Assembly: GCF_023856365.1 (NCBI RefSeq)
Contig: NC_064537.1
Location: forward strand, 5,997,829 to 6,061,828
DNA from: Brienomyrus brachyistius
Taxonomy: Eukaryota > Chordata > Actinopteri > Osteoglossiformes > Mormyridae
Length of the DNA stretch: 64,000 nt
Reading direction: 5' to 3'
The notes under the pieces are model-generated. The model was not told the origin of the DNA, did no database searches, and saw nothing but the letters and a program-made list of their open reading frames with translations. Both the position numbers and the translations under genes were made by a program. Numbering within the stretch: the stretch's first letter is position 1; each line of letters opens with the position of its first letter. Below are positions 12,716 through 25,872 of this stretch, in pieces.

Positions 12716-12759
12716 CACAGTGAGAGAATGTAATGGGAGAGTAATACAAAAACTGATGT

Positions 12760-13930
12760 ATGTGAGATGAGACGCAATAATACTGATAAAGCGTAACTAA
12801 AATTATGCCATTTTAGTCTCAAATTTAATTGTTTTACATGTTTATACTGTATTACTTTATGTGGTCTGTCACTTTGTGGTTGATTTTCTCTTCATTCTAA
12901 ACACTTCCACTTTGCAATAATACCACATACAGCTGACTGTGGAATATCTAGCAGGGAAGAAATTCACAGCCTGACTTATTACAAAGGTGGCATCCTGTGA
13001 CAGTATCACGCCTGAATTCACTGAGCTCTTCAGAACATCCCATTCCTTCCCAGAAGTTTGTAAACCTGATTGTATGACTAAGCACTTGATGTTATACACC
13101 TGTGGCAATGAGCCTGAAGAAAAGACCTGAATTCAGTGATTAAGACGTCTGTCTCAATACGTCCATATAGTGTGTGTCAAATCCTCCATAGCGGCAGATA
13201 ATATTAATCAGTAATCTGGCCGATAATAATGAAAATGATGCTGATGTAAGACTCTGGATCCCCCGCTACCCTGAGTTGGACAAGAGGCTACAGAAAGTGG
13301 ATGGATGGATTTATGTTCAAGTATAATATAATTTATCTATAAAAATACTTACATTTAACAATGATTTTTAATGACTGACGATTCAAACGTTTTGAGGCTC
13401 CCTGACATTTGACTTTTCATTTCTTTTTAAAGTAATGAGTTTACAGGGTGTGTGAGTCTGAACACTTCTGATGAAGCTACACCCAAGCGGCCAGGACAGG
13501 ACAACTTAATAACTATGTTTATACTTTTACAAAATCTTTGATAAAATCATGACTTTTTTAATCCAGATGTAATGTGTATAGAGCCACTCAGCTTAATTAG
13601 ATTTCTAGATAAAAAGCATTAAGATGATAAGACAAAGAAATTAATTTTAAAAAGTCTTTAATATAATTCCTGTGGTCTGTAGCAGGCGTGATTATATGGA
13701 TCAAGGCTGTAACTTTCAGTCTAAGGAAACATGGGATCCAGTTCATATGAAATGTGAAAACAGGCTGAAGGTTGCAGAATCGCCTGTGGTCTGTAGAAAC
13801 AGAACGATTATCAAACTACAAACACTCACTGCAGTTCCAGCTCCAACCACAAGATGTCCTCAGTGTGACAGTAAATGCAGGCAGCAGAGGGACACAAATA
13901 TCAGACTGAGACCCATTTTAGATATACTGT
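12760..13930 (+). repeat. Duplicated group A downstream module, copy 2
   Basis: Close copy of 5259-6410, but ending in the 'ccaaccacaagatgtcctca' to 'gagacccattttagatatac' version that leads into a group B gene. No gene. Confidence 0.85.
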
Positions 13931-14105
13931 AGCAGCAGTATTGCTTTTATAAACTTCTGTTGTGAATCATGCCAAAATACTGCAATATGGCTCTTATTCT
14001 AACAGCATGTACAGTAATGTTGAATCATTGACTCTGAAATCCAGCAGTACAACATGATAACAAGAACGTATGAATGTAAATAGTTTGAGGACTGAATTGC
14101 ACAGA

Positions 14106-14440
14106 GATATCCATCCCTCACTGCCACTTAATCCCAACTGGGGTCATGGGGGGACCAGAACCTATGCCGGGAAGATGGGGTGCAGGTGTGAACCAACATA
14201 CCTCAGGAGTCAGGACACACACAGAGAACCAATTACAGGACCAACTCAGAGTCGCGAATCAACCTACCGAGGAAGGAAACCAGAGTCCCTGGTGGAAACG
14301 CACACGACGCAGGGAGAGCATGCAGACTCCACACAGGAAGGTCCACAGGACGCCCAACCTGAGCAAAGAACCCAGGACCTTCCTGCTGTGAGGCAGCAGA
14401 GCCAACCACTGTGCCAACATGCTGCCCCGGTACAGAGATA
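14106..14440 (-). repeat. Diverged SINE, reverse orientation
   Basis: The reverse complement begins 'ggggcagcatgttggcacag' and continues 'tgcctcacagcaggaaggtc', a tRNA-like head, then a body related to the 9297 SINE. It is more diverged than the other copies. It sits between the V4 downstream module and the V5 promoter. Confidence 0.6.
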
Positions 14441-14457
14441 ATGTTTGTATAATAAGT

Positions 14458-14465
14458 CTTTGCAT
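14458..14465 (+). promoter_or_regulatory. V5 octamer-like motif
   Basis: CTTTGCAT is one base from the inverted octamer ATTTGCAT. V14 has the same element at 61681. Weak evidence alone. Confidence 0.35.
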
Positions 14466-14652
14466 AGGTAATGAATCTCTTCATCATGTGACCATCCCCC
14501 CCCCACGACCCGCCCCACACCCATCAGAGGAGGATCCTGTACAAACCTGCCACAGCTTTTAAAGGAGCCAGTGTCAGTGTGTGACAGAGAGCAGCAGTCA
14601 CTGGGACTCAGTGTGTACTTTACCTCAGTGCTCCTCCCTCTGTCCTGCAGCC

Positions 14653-15096
14653 ATGAAGCTCCTACCAGCCCTGCTCACCCTCACAGCACTGGCTCTCTCA
14701 GGTCCCTGTCTCTCTCCTCTCTGTCTCTCCTTCTCTCTGCATCTTTCTTTGTGCTCATCTGAAAGTCTGCTCTACCTCTATTTACAGGTGTGAAGGCTGA
14801 CATTGTACTGACTGAGTCTGAACCAGTGGTGAAGAGACCAGGAGAATCACACAGACTGACATGTACAGCCTCTGGGTTCACATTCAGTAGCTACTGGATG
14901 AGCTGGATCAGACAGGCTTCTGGGAAGGGACTGGAGTGGATCGCTGCTATTTGGACTGGTGATGGTAGCACTTACTACTCCCAGTCCTTTCAGGGCAGAT
15001 TCACCATCTCCAGAGACAACGGCAGGAACCAGCTGTATTTACAGATGAACAGCCTGAAAGCTGAAGACACGGCTGTGTACTACTGTGCCAGAGACT
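14653..15096 (+). CDS. IGHV: V5: immunoglobulin heavy-chain V gene, group B
   Basis: Leader exon 14653-14701 ([16 protein letters not shown]) and V exon 14788-15096. The mature region begins DIVLTESEP. It has FR1 Cys 'RLTCTA', CDR1 'GFTFSSYW', Trp in 'SWIRQASGK' (Ser where relatives have Pro), CDR2 'IWTGDGST', and FR3 '[17 protein letters not shown]', ending 'YYCAR'. RSS: CACAGTG 15097-15103, 22-bp spacer, ACAAATACT 15126-15134. It is intact and apparently functional. It is the last V gene before the 25-kb gap. Confidence 0.95.
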
Positions 15097-15408
15097 CACA
15101 GTGATGGGGGCTGTGGGGAAGCTGTACAAATACTACTTCCTCATAGAGAATAAGGATGTCGTAATTATTTATTTCATTATGTTTTACCTTAATAAAATTT
15201 CATATATTTGGAAAATTGTAATTAATGCAAACTGAACAATGAAAAATGTATATTTATGAAATTGTTTGTGTCCACTTTTTGGCCACTAAAATAGACGAGG
15301 CGACACACCAGGTTGTTACCGGAAAAAAATCAAAAGGAAAATATGGAAAAGAAAGAACAATATTTTCCATTTTTTCGGCAAATGACAGAACCCAAGCTGA
15401 GCAGAAAT

Positions 15409-15820
15409 TCCATCCATCCATCCATTTTCTTAACCACTTATCCTACTGGGTCACGGGGGGTCCGGAGCCTATCCCGGAAGCAATGGGCATGACGCAGGGA
15501 ACAACCCAGGATGGGGGGCCAGCCCATCGCAGGGCACAGTCACACACCATTCACTCACACACCATTCACTCACACACCAATCACTCCTACAGGCAATTTA
15601 TTAAGTCCAATTAGCCTCAGCATGTCCTTGGACTGTGGGGGGAAACCGGAGTACCCGGAGGAAACCCCACGACGACATGGGGAGAACATGCAAACTCCGC
15701 ACACATGTGACCCAGGCGGAGACTCGAACCCGGGTCCCAGAGGTGTGAGGCAGCAGTGCTAACCACTGCACCACCATGCCACCCCTTACAGTGCTAACCA
15801 CTGCACCACCATGCCGCCCC
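15409..15820 (-). repeat. SINE insertion with 12-bp target duplication
   Basis: The reverse complement is a full SINE of the 9297 family, from tRNA-like head to (TGGA)n tail. Exact copies of 'ctgagcagaaat' flank it at 15397-15408 and 15821-15832. The last 36 bp on the + strand repeat the head ('gctaaccactgcaccaccat' occurs twice), so the head is partly duplicated. Confidence 0.85.
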
Positions 15821-15832
15821 CTGAGCAGAAAT

Positions 15833-16244
15833 GAACAATAAAATCTGTCAGGAGAAGAAGCAGAAACGTAAAGGAGCAGCATTTAGTGGAGGCTAATGCT
15901 AATGAGACAGATCTCAGGAAGGAGTAAGAAAAGTGCGACGCAGGTAAAAAGTTTGATGTAACCTGCAGGTGGCGATAGTGTATATCACATTGCTGCATGT
16001 TTAAGTAACTAATAACACATTATCATTATGTGAATGACGCCATCATGGTCTTTATGAGCTCCCACACCTCAGAGTTTATATATTAATCACTTCCTATAGG
16101 GCACCAACAAACGGCTTATGCAAAGGTACAAAATGGCTGCATAGAACATGGAGAAGTCCTGGTCCTGCCAGTTAGAGTAGCTGTGTGACATTCACAAACG
16201 ACTGGTTCATAGGGAGCAGGTTCCTTACAAGAACTGTACTCTTG
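15833..16244. other. Unassigned intergenic sequence
   Basis: Nothing recognisable on either strand. Confidence 0.5.
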
Positions 16245-16492
16245 AACACTGTGCGGCATGTTCTCCGCATGTCGTCGTGGTACTCCGGGTTCCCCCCACA
16301 GTCCAAAAACATACTTAGGTTAATTGGAGTTACGAAATTTCCCATATGTGTGAGTGAATGGTGTGTGAGTGTGCCCTGCGATGGGCTGGCCCCCCATCCT
16401 GGGTTGTTCCCTGCCCATTGCTTCTGGGATAGGCTCCGGACTCCCTGCGACCCAGTATGATAAGCGGTTTGGAAAATGGATGGATGGATAAA
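16245..16492 (+). repeat. 5'-truncated SINE
   Basis: The body begins within the 'catgttctccgcatgtcgtc' segment and runs to the GGAT tail. The tRNA-like head is missing. Confidence 0.75.
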
Positions 16493-18488
16493 CCTGGGTC
16501 TATTAAAAGAAGGTGATGCTGCCTGAACCACCAACCAAGGCTGGGAGGAAAGGGAGGAACACTAGTCAAATGAAGGAAGAAAAACAGCCCACCCTATCTC
16601 ATGGTCACGGATACAAAAGTCAGGTAGTGTTATGAAGAAGACACCACACTTAAGACCATTGGTTTTATGCAGTGAATTACACCAGAGAGAGTTTTTGCAT
16701 TTTAGCTGTGTTATGTAACATTCCTCAGACTTCATTTTAATGTTTTCTTCAACACAACAAAGTCCCACGGTAACAAAAGCGCTGAGGCCAGGATCGTTAA
16801 ATGCAATGTGGGGAGTGCAGACCAGCTGCGCTGGGGGATCGTGCTCAGTCACGGTAAAAGGCAAACGGGTAATTTGTGAATAAGCTCATAATCTAACTAC
16901 AGCTTCTTGTATTGTGGGAGGCGTGTGTAACATAACGTTGTTCCACATACCAATATCACTACGTATCAGTATCACAAAACAAAATATTAAATGTTAAGAT
17001 TCTGTCATTCTTAAAATCTGAGTATTTAACATTATGTTCCATAGCGATTTGTGGAGATAAATGCCCTCGGACAGTAGCGTTCATTTCACAATTAAGTCTC
17101 TTTAAGTCATTGTTTTATGTTATGCAGGATGAATGTGCGATTTTTAATTAATCAACCTTTAAGGGTTATATGCTTACGGTGTTGTATACTATTCTCGGTG
17201 TACAAGTCAATTTATAAAAGTTTGTTCCTCTATTTATAGAATAATATATAGAATAATTATACAAGAGCTATAATTATTATGATGTTATTATTTAATTGTG
17301 TGGGCCGTGCTGCTTGATTACATTTGACTCCTCGGCACGTGGGACGCTGCCGGTTTGAAAGACGCGGCTTCACTTGTTTTCTGCGCCAAGATGACGAGGT
17401 GGGTTGCCATTCTGCTCCCATTTTATCAGATAATTTATCTTATTATTTAGTATCTGTCAAATTTGCATATATATTAAAATATGTTTGGTGAGGGCTCTGT
17501 TGAACAACTCCGCTTTGACCAGAAGGGGGACCACTAGCAGGTTCTGCTTTACTTGTCCCTGTATGAGGTGTTGCGGTGTTAAGCTGGTGATGCAGGTGGA
17601 GAGGTTTGAACACTATCAGGTGTCCCTCCTGAACAGGGCACGTCCCACAAGCTCAATCCCAGCCAAGCAGGCCTGAGTCCAGCTCTCACTCCCCCGATCC
17701 CCAGCAATGTCAACTTGGAAGGGGGTGTTCTGTACGCACAACTGAGACAACCCAGGTGGGGCTCAGCTTATCGACTGCACTACCTGAGGCCTGACTCGAC
17801 CAAGGTTGGCAAAATGGCCTTTAGGTATCACCCACCCTAGTGAGTGTCCAAGCTAGGGCCGTTCTCAGAACTCACCCTAGACGAGGTCCTGCTCAAAAGT
17901 TGTAATGACCGCCTGAGGTACCTGTCAGCCTTGCCCTTAATGAGTCAGTGGGTGCAGCCGGGCTGGCACACTTTTGGGCGTCCAATTGCTGAGAACTCCC
18001 CTTCGGTTCTGACAAACTGTACGATCGCAAGCAGTGACAGCAGAGCCACAGACAAGCTCAACCAACAGAGAGCGAATGGTAAGCACCTAGCACAGGAAGA
18101 GCTCAACCGATTAGGTCCAGAACGACTCCCTGATGTGATTGTGTATGTAACTGGTTGATTGTTGTTAATAGTGATTGAACTTCTATGCAAGTCACCTTGT
18201 TGGGGGAGAGGGAATGAATGACAGCATGAAATGAAATAAAACCTAAATTAAATCAAAAAGGTAAAACATAAATCAAACCAAATGAATTGTGTTTCTTATT
18301 CAATTGTAAACATCAATTAGTTATGCAGCAATAACCAAATTAGATGTTAATGTGTTGTAATCAAATTGATTTAGTTCGTGAAGTTGATTAATGCTTTCCG
18401 GCAAGAACCTGTGTGTCCAATTATGCGTGTTGGTATTACCGCAGTTGACCACCAGAGACCCAACTCAGATGTTATTAACCTACTATGG
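16493..18488. other. Unassigned intergenic sequence
   Basis: Open frames of 60-104 codons occur (such as 17844-18158) but show no family features I recognise. A short 'atgacgag' followed by GTGGGT near 17391 looks like a first coding exon and donor, but I cannot connect it to other exons. Confidence 0.4.
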
Positions 18489-18996
18489 CTGACCACTAGA
18501 GGTGCAATTTCAATGGAGTGGCGCTGCTCTGGCTTGCCACTAGAAGTGCAATTTCGAAATGGAGTGGTAGTTTTATGCCTGACCACTGGAAGCGCGATTT
18601 CGTAATGGAGTGGTAGTTCTATGCCTGACCACTAGAGGCGCGATTTCGTAATGGAGTGGTAGTTCTATGCCTGACCACTAGAGGCGCGATTTCGTAATGG
18701 AGTGGTAGTTCTATGCCTGACCACTAGAGGCGCGATATCGAAAGAGTGGTAGTTCTCCGGCTGACCACTAGAGGCGCGATTTCGAAATGGAGTGGTAGTT
18801 CTACGTCTGACCACTAGAGGCGCGATTTCGAAAGAGTGGTAGTTCTACGGCTGACCACTAGAGGCGCGATTTCGAAAGAGTGGTAGCTCTACGTCTGACC
18901 ACTAGAGGCGCGATTTCGAAAGAGTGGTAGTTCTACGCCTGACCACTAGAGGCGCGATTTCGAAAGAGTGGTAGTTCTACGCCTGACCACTAGAGG
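18489..18996 (+). repeat. 43-46-bp minisatellite with CTCF-like core
   Basis: About 11-12 head-to-tail copies of 'ctgaccactagaggcgcgat' plus 'ttcgaaatggagtggtagtt', with 'cta' spacers. The later units have a 3-4-bp deletion. The core CCACTAGAGGCGC differs from the CTCF consensus by lacking one G. CpG-rich in AT-rich surroundings. Confidence 0.9.
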
Positions 18997-21900
18997 CTCA
19001 ATGGGGCGTTGCTCCTTCTGTGGGGGGGGGGGGTCCCAGGCAAGTGAGCCTAAGGGGTAACAAAACAAATGGCGTCAGGCAGGCCTTCAGGGCTCTGACC
19101 TCTAAGTGGTTAGAGTGGCGTTCGCTGACTGCACGCGTAACCAAAGATATAGCTTGGCGGTTGCCAACGCTAAATGAGTGACTTTTACTGCATGCGCATG
19201 CCGCTTGCGGCCTTCTTCTGCGTCTTGTGCAGTTTAACCCATTAAAACAATTACTGAAGCGAGACAGCGCTCGCGTTACGGCGACGGATCTAAATGGTGA
19301 GTGCACTGTATCTCGTCGCAAATGGTGCTTAAACCACGGCGGGTCGCAAGCATAGGAGACTCCCAATTTCTAAATGACACACACACTTGGCTCACAGCGA
19401 AAGTGGTGTTAAACTTACTTTGTCTAAAGCAGGCACACACATATGAGTAAGATCCTGATAGGTAGCTGAGCTATCGGTCTTATCTCAGGGAGTCCAAGCG
19501 CAACAGAATTCAGGTTAGAACCTCGTAACAAGATTTCCTGTTCGCTAATAGAGAGATCTCTGCCAGGATATATAGAAACGGAGAAACTCGTCCGAGTCGA
19601 TCCTAGAAACAACGCGCTATATCTGAGAATCTCGTCAGATATAGGGTTAAGGTTTACTGCAGTTTAAAACGAAATAAACTAAAATAAAATAACCAAAAAT
19701 AAAACAAAATAATATAACTACTAATAACAGAAATAAAATAACTATAATAAGCCCGTATGATCCCGCTTAAATGCCTTCAGATTGCACAGAGTGCGATTGA
19801 TCCTCAACTTTTGCAACCAGTTAACAGTAGCGCTTATTCAACTGTACGTTCGATCATAAAAAGTTAAAATTGTGTGCTCACAATAAGTTTAAAGCTTGTG
19901 CCCGCATTCTTCACCAATAAATGTAGGAATTATTAGTTCAGGTAAATTTTAATATCTCCACCAATATGTTTTGAAATTAATTAACTTAATTATTATTTAA
20001 TGCTGATTATTAACCAATTGTTATGCCGAATGTTATGCTCCTCCAAACTCAATTGTGAATCGCCGTGAGTCTGTTAATGTGAGACTTAAATGGGATTCAT
20101 TAATAACCAGTATCGCTCAATAACCTGGGTTAGAAGGCTGGTCCAGCGAGCTGCGTCAGCAGGTAATGTAAATGCTCGGTAGCGAAGCTCCCCTCACGGC
20201 CGATGAGAGAGAGTCTCGCGATATTTCAGGCGAGTTTGAGGTTTCAGAGCGTAGTAGCCAGATCGCACAGAGGCAGGTACTATTGTTGAGCACTGAATGA
20301 CGGAGGCTGAAGTTGTGTAAAAGACATGCATTTATTCCTACAACTAACATAAGACAGACATTACACCTAACAAACAATAAACATGAAATTACGGAATACA
20401 CACAATGTAATCATGAAAATGCAATGCCCAGATTTAAAATGAGTAACCTAAAAAGGGAAAAACTGTTCTGCAAAGCAAGCAGTTTATGGAAACACGACCC
20501 TAAAGCAATATAGTAGGTGAATAGGACAGTTTAGCTTGTTAGAAATGAAAGGAAGTTAGTTTATTTGGCTGCAGGAAAGGGGGGGGGGGCTCTTGGCAGT
20601 TGCTTGCAGTGGCTGATGAGCTGATGGGTGATGGCACTCAGGGAGGCGCGGTGTTTGCAGCGGTTGTTGGAGTGGAGCCCCTCTGATTCTCTCTCCTGGT
20701 GAATCTTGGGCTTGGTTGCAGTTCTCTGTCCAGCTGGGCCTTCACTGGCAGGCTTCAGGAGGGCTTCTTGTTGGCTTCTCTTCTCTTGGGCTGATGTTCT
20801 CTGCCTCTCTTTGGGCTGATGGTATTTTGTTTTCTCCTCCCTTCTGTTTCTCCTCTCCTGGCTTTGTTCGGAGGTGCCAGGTTTTATAGTGTAAAGTTCG
20901 TGAATAGGAGTGACCAGGAATTCCACTCCTGGACCAATGGCTGACCATCCATTTGGCGGCTTTCAGAAGGGGGTCTCTATCAGTCCTTTTGAGATTTATG
21001 ACCAGACTGATTTCCCTTGTATTGATGATTTTCGTTAGGCTGGTGTAACTTTTGATATATTCACTTTCGTGGTGACCACTGACCAGATTTGTAAACTGAA
21101 GTGATTTTCCATCGGTTTGATACCAAACATGCCGTACCAGCCTAGCGGTTCACACCGAATACCATCTGTAATGATTAATTAATGATTACTTATATTATGT
21201 CATTATGTTATATTACTCACACCAGTACCTGGTCCAGGTGGTCTAGGTTGCACCTCAATCAGAGGTTACCCTTTATACAGACATTATATGATATATTCTC
21301 ATTCCAACAACACATCTCACCCTTAGGCATGGTAGAATACAAAGATCAGATAAGGGCTGCTGAGGAATGTGGAAAAGAAAAGGGGGACGAAGGTTTGTCA
21401 GTCAAGGAAAAAGAATCTGTGAAAGTTAGGACACATTACAAACATAACCTATCTGTATATTGAGACTAGTAGTCATGAGTAAATAAGTATACAGATATAC
21501 AACAGCCAGACTTAAAAGAAACTTTCTTTAGGGTGTTGGGTGAGTGGTATGTAAGGCAGGATGTCTGGGGAGGGGGTTGTGTGCCAAGTCGAGGGACCCC
21601 TGTCCTTGAGGTCCACTCTGCTGTCTGTAGGTCGTTAAAACTTTGAGCAATAAAAGTTGGAGTGCTGGCCTCCCTTGTTATCTGTGTGTGTTTAAGTGTG
21701 TCTGTGTGTGGGGTCACGAACCCCCTTTGAGGCCTTGGCCAACGTGTGCCTCTCGTACCAGGGTAGGCCTTGTCTCAGGCCATCTGGAATTTAAGCTTTG
21801 TGATATGTGCATGTGTGATCCTACAGGGGCTTCAAGCATGCTGAGGCAATCCAGGACGATCATCAGCAGAAGATGACCCTGGGGTTAGAGTGGGGGGAGG

Positions 21901-23149
21901 GATTTTATATTCCCTGGCCTGCTCGTCGTCATGTGAATGATAAGAGCATCTGTCTTTTTCGTTTTTAAAAGAAGCAAACTTATTATTAAGCTACATCCAG
22001 AAAAGACGCTACACACTGAATACAGTACAGCTGCAGGCTGCACACGACATCTGCTCCTAACGGGACAGTGTGAAACAATGAGGCGAAGCTGCAGTGATAT
22101 TTCATTTTGCGTCGCCCCAGTTCGTTTGATATGGGCATTTTAACGCTACTGTTTCGATGAGTGATTAGGTCACGCTGACGTTTCTCTGCAGTCCCTCACA
22201 AACTTTGTGTCACGTAGACTTCTGCGTCACATGGAAAATGTTGTACTGACACATTTTGACTTGAAAAGATGCTGGGCAGTTTACGTCGTGATACCGCACC
22301 AAGGTTGAATCCTTATAATAGTAATGGGTGGAGTGGGGACCCTGTAATGCACCTTCGTCCCCAAAAGCATGTGATTGGTCAAATGAGGTCTGCAAATTTC
22401 TCATAATGGCTGCACTGTTAATGATTCATAATAATGATGCAGCTAATACGCTACATCATGGCCATGTGGTTTCGGCTGATGTCAGAACGTAAAGCCCCTC
22501 CCACTGGACTAGTCAGGAAAGATGAAAACCTAAAGACTCAGATTTAGGAGCACAGGATTGAGGGTGGGATAGGAGCAGCCGCAGCAGAATTGGCATCTCA
22601 CCGGGACGGCTTTTTCCGGAAGCTGGGCGCTCTCCTCCAGACGCTTGCTTCTCACATGGCTGCTGTCTGTGCACACTGAACAATCCATGTGGCAATTTGC
22701 TCAGACTTTTTATTTTCATCCAAGACTGTTACAGAATCCTATTTTAAAAACAGATTTTAAAAGCAATTGTCAACTGTTGCAGCTGCAAGAATTCCTAAAA
22801 CAAATGTGCCATGTCTTTTATAGTATCAGTAAAGAATGCAAATTCTTTATGATTCACTCTCTGATATGCTTAGTTACTTCTGGAAGTGCAGAGAGACTCC
22901 CTGGGTGGGCTGCTGGTCTGTTTTAGGGTTCATCCATTTGGATATAAATTCAGTTCTATAGATTACCTATTACAAAGCACACAAGCACAGCCAACAACTA
23001 TCCTGGGCTCCATGAATTTACTTATTTATGGAGGTTAGGTGACAAAGAGAAGAAGTTGCAGAAGCCCTCAACTGCACAAGACAAATCTAGCTGAGCTTCT
23101 TCATGACATTTTTAGTCAGAACGAACTCCAGGCTGTACCCTTCAAATCC
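18997..23149. other. Unassigned 4-kb intergenic region
   Basis: Mostly AT-rich with short low-complexity frames, including a Glu/Arg/Lys-rich minus frame at 20561-20926 that looks like a composition artefact. Runs of G at 19021 and 20580. No gene, RNA or element can be supported. Confidence 0.4.
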
Positions 23150-23505
23150 TAGTCCTACACCTCCTTCAAACTGACCAAACCTCAGTGTAGCTCCTCCTTC
23201 AAACTGACCAAACCTCAGTGTAGCTCCTCTTTCAAACTGACCAAACCTCAGTGTAGCTCCTCCTTCAAACTGACCAAACCTCAGTGTAGCTCCTCTTTCA
23301 AACTGGTCAAACCTCAATGTCGCTCCTCCTTCAAACTGGCCAAACCCCAATGTTGCTCCTCCTTCAAACTGGCCAAACCCCAGTGTCGCTCCTCCTTCAA
23401 ACTGGCCAAACCCCAGTGTAGCTCCCCCTTCAAACTGGTCAAACCCCAGTGTAGCTCCTCATTCAAACTGGCCAAATCCCAGTACAGCACCTCTTCCAAA
23501 GTAAC
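23150..23505. repeat. 33-bp minisatellite
   Basis: About 11 copies of a unit such as 'tcaaactgaccaaacctcag' plus 'tgtagctcctcct'. 33 bp is a multiple of three, so the minus strand reads as an 11-residue repeat (FGQFEGGATLR). I attribute that frame to the repeat and not to a gene. Confidence 0.9.
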
Positions 23506-25768
23506 CAAAGTACAGTACCCCGGCTCTGTTTGTGAAATATTGTGGTGAGTCCGCATTTCTGCAGTCAGTGTACCGTTCTAGCTTTGCTGTATCTGGTTTA
23601 AATAAAAATGTAAATGAAACGGTCTTGAGCCTTTCGGATGCGGCTCTGAAGGGATCTGAGCTACCATGTTTGCTCCTGTTGCTGCACAGCATGTTTCAAA
23701 AGCCAGCAAATTTGTTTCTGTAACACAGTGACATTTGTTTCATGGCCATGACAGGTCCTTCTCCCAGATTTAATCACAGGAGCCTGGCTCTAAATCACCC
23801 CGCAAAATCCTTTTGTCGGGCTTGTTTTAGGGCTCAGCCACACCCCATGTCCCTTCATCTGCTATTGTTTGAGACAAAAATCATCATTTAAATCTGAAGT
23901 TATTCAGGATGCAACGCATCACTGATTTTCTGAGCGTTCATCACAAAATCTCCATTCATTTTCAGCACTCCAAAGGTCTGGACACCTTTGAAACAGGATG
24001 TTTCTCTGGTAGTCGGAAGTATGTGTTGAGTGTAGAGCCGTCCTGTTGTTCAGCTGCTCTCCGTTTGCATCCGATGGTGCAGCCTATAGACTCGACGACT
24101 ACAGAACATTGGGAAAACAACACTGACAGCCTGCATACCTGCTGGTGGTGGCTGCCCCAGGGAGACCCTGATTGGTCAGAAAGCCTGGCTCAGTTTGCCT
24201 TTCAAAGGAGGCACAAGGTGTGGACATTCTCGCTGGAGCTGACGGCTGATTGACAGATAGCGGCGGAGGTCCCTGGGGCTTGTTCTGAGTCGTCACTGGC
24301 AGGCAGTGACAGCACAGCTGTGCTTGTGTGGATGGTGCTGGGAATCCATAAATGGACTGCAAGCTCTTCTGCAAGTTACTGGCCCACAGCCAAAGGAGCC
24401 GTCTCCCTGTAACTGTAGTGGGTAGGGACTGGTGAATACGGACGGGCAGACAGATGGATATTTTTATTATTAGTGCTCTTAAAGGTGTGATTATGAGCTT
24501 TTTCAAATAGAAAAAGAGCATCTTTCATTAGCATACTGGGGCCAGAAGACAGGAAGCTGCTCGGCTTCCCAGCAGGACGGCCGCTGAGCGTGAATAACGG
24601 TGGCTGTTTAAAGGCTGTCCTGTAACTCACTCTATTCGGTTAACAGAAATGTTCAGGACACCATGTCCTAAAATGTAATAAGCTTGCTCCCCTGCAAATG
24701 TTTGGCTTATTACCAAGGTTCGGAAAAACATCATTAAAATAACTCTCAGTAAAGCTGAAAGTAGACAAACTGGTGGTATTATGGTAAATGAGTCAACCGA
24801 AGCTGGAAACAAAGGCAATGTAAAAATGGCAGGTGATAGATTTTTAGCTTTTCGAAGCCGTGTGGAAAGAACATTTAACCCGCATTTTATCTCTGCTGTA
24901 CACCGACTCCACGCTCTGTCTCCATCCCTACCTAACCTCTGACACCAGCATTTCTCTCAGGGCATTTTGATGTTTTGTTGACCAAAGTGGGAATGTTTTG
25001 AGGGTGCTGGAATAGTGGTGGCTGATTTTCTGCTTATTTACGTGACTGTGGAGGCCATGCGGTCGAGTCCATTTCAGACCACATCATTAACACATCATTG
25101 ATGTGTTAACAAACATAGTTAGGACTGATGACTCAACTTTGAAGACAAGTTCATCAAATTCTGATAGATCTTCTTATTTCTAGGCTACTAGTAGCATAAG
25201 GAAAGTGCATTCCTATAGTTACCTATCCACGGTGATATGACTTTCAGACTAAGGTCTTTACAGCACACATTGGAACAGGGCACCGAATCTTAATGAGGTT
25301 CTCCTCGTCTAATGAGCTGTGGCTAAGATCACATCCTTCTGCAGGCAGGATTATCTCCTTAGGTTATTCGGTTTTGGAGCATATGATGTGGCCTTGAGCA
25401 ATAACAGTATGCTGGCTTTAGACGGCTCCTATTGACTTACGGGGAGAGTACCATTCCATCAAGGAAAGGGGACAGAGGGTCATTACACACTCAGGTAGGT
25501 AATAGGGTTTTTCAGAAGCTTTACACATTTCTTGGAATTGTACGACAATTTCGAAAGACTTTGAAGTTGAGAAGCTAACAAATTGCGGGAAGATGTTCTG
25601 ATATTCAGTTGAAAAGGCAGCAAACATGGGTCACTGAATCCTTCTATGCAGCCCAGTGACTGTTACGTAATGGATAAAAGGGGAACATTGCCAGTTGTTC
25701 CAGGTTTTCTTTTGTTTACTACCATATTACACCTAGAATTTTGCTGCTGTAGGTTTCTGTAATGTAGG
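23506..25768. other. Unassigned intergenic sequence
   Basis: No recognisable gene. Several short frames without conserved motifs. Confidence 0.4.
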
Positions 25769-25872
25769 AAGGCCAGTTTAACCAAAGAACCAGCCGCCAG
25801 GTGATGGGTCACAGCAAGGAGGGGTATGGGGTTGGGTGTCAGTGTTTGGGTACATTTAATAGAGGTGAGATA
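25769..25872. repeat. Dispersed repeat, copy 1
   Basis: About 104 bp beginning 'ggccagtttaaccaaagaac' closely matches 33205-33310. Both copies read on the minus strand as a similar peptide ('PLLAVTHHL.AGSLVKLA'), suggesting a retroelement tail of unknown type. Confidence 0.7.

Noticed and set aside
17391..17404. First coding exon of an unrelated gene ('atgacgag' then GTGGGT)
   Set aside because: Eight coding bases plus a donor are too little. No following exon was recognised in the next kilobases.
23087..23556. FGQFEGGATLR repeat protein on the minus strand
   Set aside because: It is a translation of a 33-bp minisatellite, with no conserved flanking coding sequence.
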